NCBI RefSeq assembly: GCF_001447385.1
Contig: NZ_LLWQ01000220.1
Coordinates: forward strand, 1-64,000
Reading direction: 5' to 3'
Origin: Paracoccus sp. MKU1
GTDB taxonomy: Bacteria; Pseudomonadota; Alphaproteobacteria; Rhodobacterales; Rhodobacteraceae
Length of the DNA: 64,000 nt
Below the pieces are notes generated by a model. The model made no database searches, had not been told where the DNA came from, and was given only the letters and a program-made list of their open reading frames with translations. Made by a program: the position numbers and the translations under genes. Below, one piece after another: positions 40,964-50,473 of this stretch (positions are counted from its first letter, which is position 1; each line of letters starts with the position of its first letter).

Positions 40964-42619
40964 ATGGCCTCCTACCAGTTCGTTTACCACATGGACGGGG
41001 TGTCCAAGACCTATCCGGGCGGCAAGAAGACCTTCGAGAACATCCGCCTGAACTTCCTGCCCGGCGTCAAGATCGGCGTCGTCGGTGTCAACGGTGCCGG
41101 CAAATCGACGCTGCTGCGTATCATGGCCGGCATCGACAAGGATTTCACCGGTGAGGCCTGGGCGGCCAAGGGCGCAACCGTCGGCTACCTGCCGCAGGAG
41201 CCGCAGCTCGACCCGGCGCTAAACGTGCGCGGCAACGTCATGGAGGGCGTCAAGGCCAAGCAGGCCAAGCTGGACCGCTATAACGAGCTTGCCATGAACT
41301 ATTCGGACGAGACCGCCGAGGAGATGGCGAAGCTTCAGGACGAGATCGACGCCGAGAATCTCTGGGATCTCGACAGCCAGATCGACGTGGCCATGGAGGC
41401 GCTGCGCTGCCCGCCGGACGATGCCGATGTCGAAAGCCTCTCGGGCGGCGAACGCCGCCGGGTGGCGCTGTGCAAGCTGTTGCTGGAACAGCCCGACATG
41501 CTGCTTCTGGACGAACCGACCAACCACCTGGACGCCGAGACCATTGCCTGGCTGCAAAAGCACCTGATCGAATATCCCGGCACCATCCTGATCGTCACCC
41601 ACGACCGCTATTTCCTCGATGACATCACCGGCTGGATTCTCGAGTTGGATCGCGGCCGCGGCATCCCCTACGAAGGCAATTACTCGGCCTGGCTGGAGCA
41701 GAAGGCCAAGCGGCTGGAGCAGGAAGCCCGCGAGGACAAGGCCAAGCAGAAGACGCTGGAGCGGGAACTGGAATGGATCCGCGCCGGTGCCAAGGCGCGG
41801 CAGGCCAAGCAGAAGGCCCGGATCAACGCCTATAACGAACTGGCCAGCCAATCGGAGCGTGAAAAGCTGACCCGCGCCCAGATCATCATCCCGAACGGCG
41901 AGCGGCTGGGCAGCAAGGTGATCGAGGTCGACGGGCTGAAAAAGGCCATGGGCGACAAGCTGCTGATCGAGGACCTGTCCTTCAGCCTGCCGCCGGGCGG
42001 CATCGTCGGCGTGATCGGCCCCAACGGCGCCGGCAAATCGACGCTGTTCAAGATGCTGACCGGGCAGGAGCAGCCCGATGCCGGCGAGATCACCTATGGC
42101 GATACGGTGAAACTGTCCTATGTCGACCAGTCGCGCGATGCGCTGGACCCGAACAAGACCGTCTGGGAGGAGATCTCGGGCGGTGCTGAGCAGATCGAGC
42201 TGGGCGATGCCACCATGAACAGCCGCGCCTATTGCTCGGCCTTCAACTTCAAGGGCGGCGATCAGCAGAAGAAGGTCGGGCTGCTCTCGGGCGGCGAGCG
42301 CAACCGCGTGCATATGGCCAAGCTGCTGAAATCCGGCGGCAACGTGCTGCTGCTCGACGAGCCGACCAACGACCTCGACGTGGAAACCTTGCAGGCGCTG
42401 GAGGCCGCGCTGGAAGATTTCGCCGGCTGCGCGGTCATCATCTCGCACGACCGTTTCTTCCTCGACCGGCTCTGCACGCATATCCTTGCCTTCGAGGGCG
42501 ATGCGCATGTGGAATGGTTCGAAGGCAACTTCGAGGATTACGAGGCCGACAAGATCCGCCGCCTCGGCCCCGATTCGGTCGAGCCGAAACGGGTGAAATA
42601 CAAGAAATTCACGCGCTAG
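40964..42619 (+). CDS. ettA: Energy-dependent translational throttle protein EttA
   Basis: An ABC-F ATPase that binds the ribosomal E site and throttles translation according to the ADP/ATP ratio. The 551-residue protein has two ATPase cassettes: GVNGAGKST, LSGGERRRVALCKLL, LLLDEPTNHLD and then GPNGAGKST, LSGGERNRVHMAKLL, LLLDEPTNDLD. The linker (about 240-310) holds the charged arm typical of EttA with KQKTLERELEWIRAGAKARQ. There are no membrane spans. It is a standard full-length EttA. The downstream glycosyltransferase begins 45 bases past its stop with no obvious terminator. Confidence 0.95.
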   Translation: MASYQFVYHMDGVSKTYPGGKKTFENIRLNFLPGVKIGVVGVNGAGKSTLLRIMAGIDKDFTGEAWAAKGATVGYLPQEPQLDPALNVRGNVMEGVKAKQAKLDRYNELAMNYSDETAEEMAKLQDEIDAENLWDLDSQIDVAMEALRCPPDDADVESLSGGERRRVALCKLLLEQPDMLLLDEPTNHLDAETIAWLQKHLIEYPGTILIVTHDRYFLDDITGWILELDRGRGIPYEGNYSAWLEQKAKRLEQEAREDKAKQKTLERELEWIRAGAKARQAKQKARINAYNELASQSEREKLTRAQIIIPNGERLGSKVIEVDGLKKAMGDKLLIEDLSFSLPPGGIVGVIGPNGAGKSTLFKMLTGQEQPDAGEITYGDTVKLSYVDQSRDALDPNKTVWEEISGGAEQIELGDATMNSRAYCSAFNFKGGDQQKKVGLLSGGERNRVHMAKLLKSGGNVLLLDEPTNDLDVETLQALEAALEDFAGCAVIISHDRFFLDRLCTHILAFEGDAHVEWFEGNFEDYEADKIRRLGPDSVEPKRVKYKKFTR

Positions 42620-42663
42620 GGGTTTTCCTTATCGGCATCGAAACCAGAAGGCCGGCAGAGCTA

Positions 42664-44019
42664 ATGGGTATCATGCAAGAGACGGATCAATCGGCTGGGC
42701 CTTGGACAAGGCCCGCCGATGAATATTTCTTTATCGTCGGGCGTGACCAAGGTTTGTGGTTTTCCGAGCCGCCCGAATGGTTCGTCCGTCGCGTTCCCGG
42801 TGCGCGCGTGCGGCAATATGCATGCAGCGACTACGCGAATGTCCAGGAGGTCATCGAAAAGAATCTCGAATCCCGCTGGCGCGAGCACGCGCCGATCGTG
42901 CTGGAAACGAATACCGTGCCGGTGATCGCCCAGGACGTCGCGTTCCGCGGCGGAACGGCGCAGGTGCAAGGAAAATTCCTGCCCAACGGCGCCTCGGGCG
43001 ACCGCAGCTTCTCTCGCTACCTGAAGCAGAATCCCGGTGTGCGGCGGTTTCGCCAGGCAAATCGCTTTTTTGCCGCGGCGAAGCAGGAAACGGACATGAA
43101 TCTGCCGGTCTGGCCATTCGAAGCACGGCGTATTCCGGTTGGCATCGAATGCCGGAACCGGACGAATTTTTATCACTTCATGACCGAAACCCTGCCGCTT
43201 CTGGTTCACCATGTGAATACGGAGGCCGAGCGGATCACCTTTCACTGCCGCAATGACGATCCATCGGGTTTTTCGGATCGTTTCATCCGCGCGATTTTTC
43301 CGGAGATTTGCGACAGGGTGTCGTTTACCGCGCGGGCGGCCAGCTATGAGCGTGTCAGCATCCCGCTCAATTTCCGGCACATGATCTATGCCAACGGCGA
43401 TATGCGAATTCAGCAGCATATCGAGAATGCGGATCCCGAATGGCAGAGGATTTCGGCGCATGTGCAGCGCCGCAAATTCATCCTGAAGAATACCTATGAC
43501 GTATCGCTGCGCCTGCTGCGCGAGCGGGCCTTGTCCATGATCAGCAAGGCTGACCTGGACAAGATGCCCAAGCGCATCTGGATCAGCCGGAACAATCACA
43601 ATGCCAATGTGAACCAGCGCCCGCTTGTCGGAGAGGAAAGGCTGGTGGCCCGGCTGCGCGAGCTTGGTTTTGAGCAGATGTTTTTTGAGAACATGGAGCC
43701 GCTTGAACAGATTGCAGCGGTTCATGCAGCCGAGGTCGTGGGTGCGGCACATGGGGCATTTTTTGGCAACATGATATTCGCCAATCCGAATGCGCATTTC
43801 ATCGAGGTCGGATCGGTGCAAACCCAGTTTCACCGTTGGGGCGATTTCCTCGGCAATGCTCATGCCTCCGGATGCCGCTATTCGGTCGTGTTCGCGGATA
43901 CGGCGCAGGACGATCCTTCGGAAATCTGCTCGATCAAGCAGGGGCTTATCGGTGTGCGCATCGGCGACAGGGCGATCGACCTGATTTGCCGCCTGGCGGA
44001 AGCAGGGCAGTTCGACTAG
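42664..44019 (+). CDS. Glycosyltransferase family 61 protein (first)
   Basis: A 451-residue GT61-type glycosyltransferase without signal peptide or membrane span. Conserved elements are NFYHFMTETLPLLVHH (about 172-187) and, near the end, VVGAAHGAFFGNMIFANPNAHFIEV, the family hallmark. GT61 enzymes add sugars such as xylose to glycans; donor and acceptor are unknown here. Base composition is visibly lower in GC than the flanks: 43681-43740 is about half G+C against about two-thirds elsewhere, suggesting acquisition by transfer. The start at 42664 has AGAAGG upstream; an ATG at 42673 is also possible. Confidence 0.8.
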   Translation: MGIMQETDQSAGPWTRPADEYFFIVGRDQGLWFSEPPEWFVRRVPGARVRQYACSDYANVQEVIEKNLESRWREHAPIVLETNTVPVIAQDVAFRGGTAQVQGKFLPNGASGDRSFSRYLKQNPGVRRFRQANRFFAAAKQETDMNLPVWPFEARRIPVGIECRNRTNFYHFMTETLPLLVHHVNTEAERITFHCRNDDPSGFSDRFIRAIFPEICDRVSFTARAASYERVSIPLNFRHMIYANGDMRIQQHIENADPEWQRISAHVQRRKFILKNTYDVSLRLLRERALSMISKADLDKMPKRIWISRNNHNANVNQRPLVGEERLVARLRELGFEQMFFENMEPLEQIAAVHAAEVVGAAHGAFFGNMIFANPNAHFIEVGSVQTQFHRWGDFLGNAHASGCRYSVVFADTAQDDPSEICSIKQGLIGVRIGDRAIDLICRLAEAGQFD

Positions 44020-44023
44020 CGCA

Positions 44024-44039
44024 GCCGGACAAGTCCGGC
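44024..44039. terminator. Small hairpin between converging GT61 genes
   Basis: GCCGGAC and GTCCGGC arms (44024-44030, 44033-44039) lie in the 35-base gap between the two GT61 stop codons. It is a plausible bidirectional terminator without a T-run. Confidence 0.5.
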
Positions 44040-44054
44040 CGCGCCGTTTCGCAA

Positions 44055-45206
44055 TCAGGATTGTCCGTTTCCGGCATCCATGGCGAAGCTGGTTTCGAAG
44101 CTGTCGTCGGGCCGGAACGGCTTGAATCGCAATTCGTGCGATTTTTCAAGCCGGTGCAGATCCTCGTTCCGCTCAGCCAAGGTCAGATCTTCCCAAGGCG
44201 TTTCGGATTCGATCATGCCGGCGTCCTTGAGCATCCGATAGATCTGGCTCAGCCGGACCTCGCCGAACGAGCTTCTGCTCGGCCGATTGGTGTTTTCCGG
44301 CAGCCAGTCATTCACCAGCGCATCGACCTGATGGCAGGTAATGCCCTTGAATTCGCCAAGCTGGCGCGAGAACAGTTCCCCGAAGGCCATGCTGCGCCGC
44401 CGCAGGATGGCGACATGCTGGCGGGCATTCCCGACATAGCCGACAAGGTGCAAGGGCGAGCAATCGACCGAGATGATCTTTTCGGCCGCCTTGTATTGCG
44501 CAAGCTGGTCCAGCTTCGATTCCCTTTGCGGGTGGAAGATCGCATAGCCTTCCTCGATCAGGTATTGCTCCAGCTTCTTCTCGCCCAGGATGCCGCCGCG
44601 CTCGGGCGGCAATAGCGAGCGCGAGATATAGATCTTGCTGGCCCCTGCCGGTTCGACATTCACACCCGCATGGCGGCTGATATAGTCCCTGAACTTGCGG
44701 CTGCCGCCGGTCAGATCGCCCAGCCCGAAACCCTGTTTCGGCACATAGAGCTGTTCGACCCTGATCGGCCCGGCCGGGCAGATGATCGGAACCTCGGCAA
44801 GCCCCAGGTTGTTGATCAGATCGGCATAGACCTCGAACGGGCGAAGGTTGTCCTTCATCTGGTTCTTCGGCGTAAAGACGACGCCGTCGATCTTGTCGCG
44901 CAGCTCGTCCAGCGCCCAGATCCGGGTCATGCTTTCGGTGATGAAATGCCCGAAATGGCCATAGCTGATCCCGGCGAACATATGCGTGCCGGGCAGGTCG
45001 GTGATATCCCTGGCATCGGGGATTGCGGGCTCGGAGTTGATGCGGTCATCCGTCGCCGACCAACTGATCGAGTTCGCGACGAACCTGCCGTCGCTGTCCA
45101 GAACGCCCGAAGGCTGCCATTTTCCCTGACCTTTGGGTCCGGGCGGCACGACAATCGCGTTTTCGACAAGAACCAGATCGTCGCTTTCGTCATCCAAATT
45201 CAACAT
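44055..45206 (-). CDS. Glycosyltransferase family 61 protein (second)
   Basis: A 383-residue GT61-like protein, converging on the first. The motif GHFGHFITESMTRIWALDE (about 87-105) corresponds to the YHF-type motif of the family, and ISVDCSPLHLVGYVGNARQ matches its C-terminal hallmark. KIYISRSLLPPERGG is the other shared segment. Donor and acceptor are unknown. The ATG at 45206 follows AAAGG; the frame upstream lacks support. It is not a close copy of the first GT61, so the pair probably acts on different positions of one glycan. Confidence 0.75.
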   Translation of the reverse strand: MLNLDDESDDLVLVENAIVVPPGPKGQGKWQPSGVLDSDGRFVANSISWSATDDRINSEPAIPDARDITDLPGTHMFAGISYGHFGHFITESMTRIWALDELRDKIDGVVFTPKNQMKDNLRPFEVYADLINNLGLAEVPIICPAGPIRVEQLYVPKQGFGLGDLTGGSRKFRDYISRHAGVNVEPAGASKIYISRSLLPPERGGILGEKKLEQYLIEEGYAIFHPQRESKLDQLAQYKAAEKIISVDCSPLHLVGYVGNARQHVAILRRRSMAFGELFSRQLGEFKGITCHQVDALVNDWLPENTNRPSRSSFGEVRLSQIYRMLKDAGMIESETPWEDLTLAERNEDLHRLEKSHELRFKPFRPDDSFETSFAMDAGNGQS

Positions 45207-45308
45207 GATCAGCCTTTCACGGGATACCGCCTTCTGCTGTAGCGGGCGGGTGGCCGCTGTCAACTGCAACCCGCCAAGGCCATTCTCCGGGCGCGTGGGA
45301 TCAGGGGC

Positions 45309-47195
45309 TTACGCCCATTCCCAAGGCAAGGCGTATTGGCCCAGAAGCTGTTCGACGGCATTCCTGTCGGCTTCGCCCTTGGGCCGGATCCGCGCGACCA
45401 GCCCGCGCTTTCTGTCGTCGATCACCTCGCCGACCTCGGCCGCCAGGCCGGCTTCGGCCAATGCCCCGTCATAGACGCGCTTGATCGCCAGCTTGCGCAA
45501 ATCGGGCTTGAAGATCTTGCCGACCGCGGTCTTGGGCAGTTCGGGCAGGATCTCGACATGTTTCGGAACGGCGGCGCGTTCGTGGATATGGGTCCGGGCA
45601 TGGTCCATCAGCGCGTCCAGCCCGACCTCGGCCCCCGCGACCAGTTCGACATAGGCGCAGGGCAGCTCGCCGGCAAAGGCGTCGGGCTGGCCGATGGCGG
45701 CCACCGCGGCGACCTTGGGATGCGACAGCAGCGCATCCTCGATCTCGGCGGGGTCGATGTTGTGGCCGCCGCGGATGATGAGGTCCTTGGCACGCCCGGT
45801 GATCCACAGATAGCCGTCGCCGTCCATCCGGCCCAGGTCGCCGGTGCGCAGGAAGCGGCTTTCGGCGAAAAGATCGTGGTTCTTGTCGGCCTCGGTATAG
45901 GTCGAGCCCTCGAAGACCCCCGGATTGGCCACGCAGATCTCGCCGATCTCGTCGGTGGCGCATTCGCGGAAGCCGCCGTTCCGGCGTTGCAGGATGCGGA
46001 CATGGGTATAGGGCAGGGGGATGCCGACCGAACCGACCTTCTTCAGCCCGTCGATCGGGTTGCAGGACACCAGGCAGGTCGCCTCGGTCAGCCCATAGCC
46101 CTCGGCGATCTCGACCCCGGTCGCCGCCTTGAAGCGGTTGTAAAGCTCGATCGGCAAGGGTGCCGAGCCCGAGATCGCGGTCTTGAGCGAGGAGACATCG
46201 GCATTCACCGGGCGCTGCATCAGCGCGGCGATGGCGGTGGGCACGGTGATGAGGAAGGTGGCCTGCCAGCGTTCGATCAGCTTCCAGAAATTGTCGAATA
46301 CCCCTTCGCCGCGATAGCCGGCAGGTGTCGGCATGACCAGTTGTGCCCCCGACATCAGGCAGGACATCAGCACCGGATAGGCGGCGAAGACGTGGAACAT
46401 CGGCAAGGGGCACATCAGCACGTCGGTCTCGGTGAACAGCAGTGTGCCGCCCAGCCAGCCGTTGTAGATCATGCCCGATTGCTTGTGCTGGGCCACCTTG
46501 GGCATGCCGGTGGTGCCGCCGGTATGGAAGAAGGCGGCAACGCGGTCCTCCCCCGGCTCGTCGAAGGTCAGGCGGTTGTGCTTCTGGGCGCTGGCGGCGG
46601 CCTCGAAATCCATCACCTTCGCATGGTGCCGGGTGGGAACCTTGGGCCGCATCAGCGGCACCAGCAGGCGCTTGAGCCCGGTCAGGTAGCCGCGCAGATC
46701 GACCTCCAGCACGGTCTGCACGTTCGGAGCCTGCGCCACCGCCTCGGCGGCTTTCTGGGCGACCTCGGATTTGGGAAAGCTTTTCAGCGTCACCAGCACC
46801 TTGGCGTTGGTCTCGCGCAGGATGGCGGCGATGTGGTCGGGTTCGAGCAGCGGGTTGATCGGGTTCACGACTCCCGCCGTCGCGCCGGCCAGCAGCACGA
46901 TCGGGGCCTCGAGGCAGTTGGGCAGCAGATAGGCCACCACGTCCTGCGGCCCGACGCCCAGGCTGCGGAACAGATTGGCCGTCTCGGTCACCCGCTCGTG
47001 CAGCTCGGTCCAGGTCAGGCTGCGGGCCGGCGCCTTGGGGTCCGAGAACAGCTGGAAGCTGATCGCCGGGCGCTGCGGATGGCGGTCGCGGGTCTCGGTC
47101 AGGGCTTGATAGACCGTGCGCGGCATCTGACGCTGCGCATAGGGTATTTCCGCCTCGACGGCATCGCGATCTGCGACGCTTGCGAACCTGGCCAT
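45309..47195 (-). CDS. Acyl-CoA synthetase (AMP-forming)
   Basis: A 628-residue adenylate-forming enzyme that activates a carboxylic acid to its CoA ester. Motif A3 is FFHTGGTTGMPKVA, motif A5 is GYGLTEATCLVSC, and A7-A8 read YLWITGRAKDLIIRGGHNIDP. The catalytic lysine near the end is in PKTAVGKIFKPDLRKLA. The N-terminus has RHPQRPAISFQL, typical of fatty- or branched-acyl-CoA ligases. The substrate chain length is not determinable. GGAGGTAAAGGA precedes the ATG. Possible role in beta-oxidation. Confidence 0.9.
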   Translation of the reverse strand: MARFASVADRDAVEAEIPYAQRQMPRTVYQALTETRDRHPQRPAISFQLFSDPKAPARSLTWTELHERVTETANLFRSLGVGPQDVVAYLLPNCLEAPIVLLAGATAGVVNPINPLLEPDHIAAILRETNAKVLVTLKSFPKSEVAQKAAEAVAQAPNVQTVLEVDLRGYLTGLKRLLVPLMRPKVPTRHHAKVMDFEAAASAQKHNRLTFDEPGEDRVAAFFHTGGTTGMPKVAQHKQSGMIYNGWLGGTLLFTETDVLMCPLPMFHVFAAYPVLMSCLMSGAQLVMPTPAGYRGEGVFDNFWKLIERWQATFLITVPTAIAALMQRPVNADVSSLKTAISGSAPLPIELYNRFKAATGVEIAEGYGLTEATCLVSCNPIDGLKKVGSVGIPLPYTHVRILQRRNGGFRECATDEIGEICVANPGVFEGSTYTEADKNHDLFAESRFLRTGDLGRMDGDGYLWITGRAKDLIIRGGHNIDPAEIEDALLSHPKVAAVAAIGQPDAFAGELPCAYVELVAGAEVGLDALMDHARTHIHERAAVPKHVEILPELPKTAVGKIFKPDLRKLAIKRVYDGALAEAGLAAEVGEVIDDRKRGLVARIRPKGEADRNAVEQLLGQYALPWEWA

Positions 47196-47280
47196 TCCTT
47201 TACCTCCCGTTCTCCCTTTCGGGGCTCATGCCCCTTTGACGGGCAGAATGGTCCAACAATCAGCATGCTGGCAAGCATTC

Positions 47281-47316
47281 CGCGACGCCACGCCGGCGGC
47301 AAAACGCAGCGTCGCG
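47281..47316. other. Inverted repeat downstream of the LysM-protein gene
   Basis: CGCGACGC (47281-47288) and GCGTCGCG (47309-47316) are perfect 8-base arms with a 20-base loop that itself is GC-rich. It lies just past the stop of the LysM-protein gene on the minus strand and may act as its terminator or a stabilising stem. No T-run. Confidence 0.35.
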
Positions 47317-47323
47317 TCGCGGT

Positions 47324-47812
47324 TCACTCCTGGGGAATGCGCAGGGTCTGGCCGGGATAGATCTTGTCGGGGTGGCTGAGCATGGGTTTGTTGGCCTCGA
47401 AGATCTCGGGATAGCGGCCGGCCTTGCCCAGGTATTTCTGCGCGATGGCCGAAAGTGTCTCGCCCTTCTGCACGGTATGGAACAGGGGCTGCGCCGCAGA
47501 GGGAGCAGGGGCTTCGGTGCCGGCGCCCTCGGCCAGTTCGACATGGGCGATGCCCTGGATGTTGCCGACCGCCAGGATCAGCTTTTCCAGGGTCTCCTGG
47601 TCGCGCGCCTTGCCCGAGATCACCACGGTGTCGCCGCGCAGGGTCAGGTGCACGTCCTTGCCGGTCAGGCCGAGGGCGGACAGCTCGGCCTTGAGCGCGG
47701 CCACCTTGCGGTCGGTATCGCTTTGCGGGGTTTGGGCCGGCGCTTCCTGCGCCTGGGCCTCGGATCCGAAAAGCGATTTGCCGGCGTCCTTCACGAAATC
47801 CCAGATAGCCAT
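47324..47812 (-). CDS. kbp: BON-LysM protein, Kbp/YgaU-like
   Basis: A 162-residue protein: a short N-terminus MAIWDFVKDAGKSLFG, a BON domain (about 35-95), an Ala/Pro/Glu-rich spacer and a C-terminal LysM domain HTVQKGETLSAIAQKYLGKA (about 112-160). This is the layout of E. coli Kbp (YgaU), a potassium-binding protein induced in salt stress. It has no signal peptide, as in Kbp. The ATG at 47812 follows AAAGGAGAGG. It is divergent from the CAP-domain gene. Confidence 0.9.
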   Translation of the reverse strand: MAIWDFVKDAGKSLFGSEAQAQEAPAQTPQSDTDRKVAALKAELSALGLTGKDVHLTLRGDTVVISGKARDQETLEKLILAVGNIQGIAHVELAEGAGTEAPAPSAAQPLFHTVQKGETLSAIAQKYLGKAGRYPEIFEANKPMLSHPDKIYPGQTLRIPQE

Positions 47813-47937
47813 GACCTCTCCTTTCAGGCTGCGTCTCGGGCGGCAACGTTTCGCCGAAACGGCGGTTCCAGACAAATTTCAGCAATCCAGGGTTGAGAAG
47901 CGGGGGCCCGGCCCCTAATTTCTGCCGGGGCTATAGG

Positions 47938-48486
47938 ATGACAAAGTTGAGCAAATATTACAAATCACTGGTTTTGGGGGCTTTTCTTGGGTTCCTGGCG
48001 GCGCCCGCCCTTGCCGATGAGGGCGCGCGAATCTCGACGAAATCGGTTTCGGGGAATGCGGTTCGGTCGGGAACCGTCACCTGCTACCAGACATCGATGC
48101 GTGAAAATGAGGCAGCGGTGCGTGCCACCAATGCCACGCGCCAGGCGCGCGGTCTGTCGCCGCTGAAGCCGAATCCGGACCTTGCCGCGGCGGCGGCGCG
48201 CCATGCCTGCGACATGGCCAAGCGCGGGGTGATGTCGCATAACGGCAGCAAGAGCAAGGGGCCGATGCAGCGGCTGAAGAAGGAAGGCTACAGGCCCAGC
48301 ATCGCGGCCGAGAACATCGCCGCCGGCCCCTGGGGGCAGGATCGCGTGCTGGTGGAATGGGCGCGCTCCAGCGGCCATCTGGCCAATATCCTGATCCCGC
48401 AGGTCCGGCATTATGGCATCGGCAAGGCCGTGGGGGCGGATGGCAAGACCGTCTATTGGGCGGCGGTCTATAGCGCGCCGCGCTAA
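47938..48486 (+). CDS. CAP-domain (SCP/PR1-like) exported protein
   Basis: A 182-residue precursor with a signal peptide (GAFLGFLAAPALA, cut near residue 26) and a CAP domain. NATRQARGLSPLKPNPDLAAAAARHACDMA resembles the first conserved helix. MSHNGSKSKGPMQRLKKEGY has the histidine motif, and AAENIAAGPW then SSGHLANIL match CAP motifs. Bacterial CAP proteins are secreted or periplasmic with unknown biochemical roles. The start follows CTATAGG. It is divergent from the LysM gene and converges with the ABC exporter gene. Confidence 0.85.
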   Translation: MTKLSKYYKSLVLGAFLGFLAAPALADEGARISTKSVSGNAVRSGTVTCYQTSMRENEAAVRATNATRQARGLSPLKPNPDLAAAAARHACDMAKRGVMSHNGSKSKGPMQRLKKEGYRPSIAAENIAAGPWGQDRVLVEWARSSGHLANILIPQVRHYGIGKAVGADGKTVYWAAVYSAPR

Positions 48487-48618
48487 GCGCGCCACATTTC
48501 GGCCAGCACGGCCCGAGCGGCGCATTTGGCTGGAACCCCGGCAACCATGCGGCCTTGCGCGGCCTGTCCCTGAACCGCCCGTTGCGGCCGGGTCAACACA
48601 GTCGGGCCGCCGCTGCCG

Positions 48619-50430
48619 TCAGGCGATGCGTTCCGCCGCCTCCACGGCTTCCGCCGCGCCTTCGGTGAATTGCAGCCGTGCCAGCCGGGCGTAGAGCCCG
48701 CCCTGCGCCACCAGTTCCTCGTGCCGCCCCTGGGCCACCACGCGGCCATGGTCAAAGACCACGATCCGGTCGGCCTTTTTCACCGTGGCCAGGCGATGCG
48801 CGATGATGATCGTGGTGCGAGTCCGGGCCAGTTCGTCCACGGCATGCTGTACCAGCCGTTCGGATTCCGCATCCAGCGCCGAAGTCGCCTCGTCCAGCAG
48901 CAGGATCGGCGCATCGCGCAGGATGGCGCGGGCGATGGCGATGCGCTGCTTCTGCCCGCCCGACAGCATGACGCCGCGCTCGCCGACATAGCTGTCATAG
49001 CCTTCGGGCAGCAGGCGCAGGAATTCGTCGGCATGGGCGGCGCGGGCGGCCGCCTCGACCTCGGCATCCGAGGCGTCAGGACGGCCGAAACGGATGTTCT
49101 CGCGCGCCGTGGCGGCAAAGATCACCGGGTCCTGGGGCACCAGCGCGATGGCCTGGCGGAAATCGGCCCGCGCCATGTCGCGCAGATCGATGCCGTCGAT
49201 GCGCACCGTGCCGGAATCGGGATCCCAGAACCGCAACAGCAGCTGGATCACCGTGGTCTTGCCCGCGCCCGAAGGCCCGACCAGGGCCACCGTCTCGCCC
49301 GGACGGATATCCAGCGTGACCCCTTCCAGCGCCGAACGGTCGGGGCGCGAGGGATAATGGAAGGTCACGTCGTCAAGCCGGATCGCGCCCTGGACCGGGC
49401 GGGGCAAGGACCTGGGCTGGGCCGGATCGGTCAGCAGGTCCTGCGCCGTCAGCAGCTCGGTCAGCCGCTCGGTCGCCCCGGCCGCGCGCTGCAACTCGCC
49501 CCAGATCTCGGACAGCGCGCCCACGGCGCCGGCGACCAGCACCGCATAGATGACGAACTGAACCAGTTCGCCCACGGTCATCATCTCCAGCCGCACGTCG
49601 CGGGCCCCGACCCAGAGCACGCCCAGCACGCCCGAGAAGATCAGGAAGATGACGATCACCGTCATCACCGTCCGCGTCCTGACCCGGCTCAGCGCCGAAT
49701 CGAAGGACCGCTCGGTCACGTCGTCGAAGCGCGCGCGCGTCGGCCCCTCTTGTGTGAAGGCCTGCACGGTCTGTGCCGAAAGCAGGCTTTCCGAGGCCGC
49801 GCCCGAGGACAGCGCGATCCAGTCCTGGTTCTCGCGCGACAGTTTCCGCAGCCGCCGGCCCAGCACCACGATGGGCACCACGATCAGCGGCACCAGCAGC
49901 AGCACGAGGCCGGACAGCTTGGCCGAGGTCCAGACCAGCATCACCATGCCGCCGGCCAGGATCAGGAAGTTGCGCAGCGCGATCGAGACCGACGAGCCGA
50001 TCACCGACTGGATCAGCGTGGTGTCGGTGGTGATGCGGCTGATGATCTCGCCGGTCAGCACCCGCTCGTAGAAGGCCGGGCTCATGGCGATGACGCGCTC
50101 GAACACGGCCTTGCGGATATCGGCGACCACCCGCTCGCCCAGCCGGGTGACGAGGTAGTAGCGCATCCCCGTCCCCAGCGCGAGCAGCGCCACGATGGCC
50201 AGCGCCGCGCCGAAATACTGGTCGAGCAGATGCGCGCCGGCATCGAACCCGTCCACCACCCGGCGCACCGCCAGCGGCAGGACCAGACTGATCCCCGCCG
50301 TCACTGTCAGCGCCAGCAGCGCCGCCCCCAGCAGCCCGCGATAGGGGCGGATGAAGGGCCAGAGCGCCCCGAGCGCGCCGATGCGTTTCGTCGTCGGACG
50401 GTCCACGATGGGTTTGGGTCCGCGTGCCAT
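48619..50430 (-). CDS. ABC transporter, fused ATPase and membrane domain (MsbA-type)
   Basis: A 603-residue half-transporter of the multidrug/lipid exporter type, acting as a homodimer. The membrane domain (about 20-330) has six helices, with LLALGTGMRYYLVTRLGERV and AFYERVLTGEIISRITTDT. The ATPase domain has GPSGAGKTT, the Q-loop VPQDPVIFAATARENI, LSGGQKQRIAIARAIL, ILLLDEATSALD and the switch IIIAHRLATV. Family relatives include BmrA and MsbA; the substrate could be a lipid or drug. ATG at 50430 follows AGAGAGGG. It is the first gene of a minus-strand series with EVE and others upstream. Confidence 0.9.
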   Translation of the reverse strand: MARGPKPIVDRPTTKRIGALGALWPFIRPYRGLLGAALLALTVTAGISLVLPLAVRRVVDGFDAGAHLLDQYFGAALAIVALLALGTGMRYYLVTRLGERVVADIRKAVFERVIAMSPAFYERVLTGEIISRITTDTTLIQSVIGSSVSIALRNFLILAGGMVMLVWTSAKLSGLVLLLVPLIVVPIVVLGRRLRKLSRENQDWIALSSGAASESLLSAQTVQAFTQEGPTRARFDDVTERSFDSALSRVRTRTVMTVIVIFLIFSGVLGVLWVGARDVRLEMMTVGELVQFVIYAVLVAGAVGALSEIWGELQRAAGATERLTELLTAQDLLTDPAQPRSLPRPVQGAIRLDDVTFHYPSRPDRSALEGVTLDIRPGETVALVGPSGAGKTTVIQLLLRFWDPDSGTVRIDGIDLRDMARADFRQAIALVPQDPVIFAATARENIRFGRPDASDAEVEAAARAAHADEFLRLLPEGYDSYVGERGVMLSGGQKQRIAIARAILRDAPILLLDEATSALDAESERLVQHAVDELARTRTTIIIAHRLATVKKADRIVVFDHGRVVAQGRHEELVAQGGLYARLARLQFTEGAAEAVEAAERIA

Positions 50431-50473
50431 ATATCCCTCTCTGGGTCGCCCGGATGGGCGCCTGGTGGTGCGT

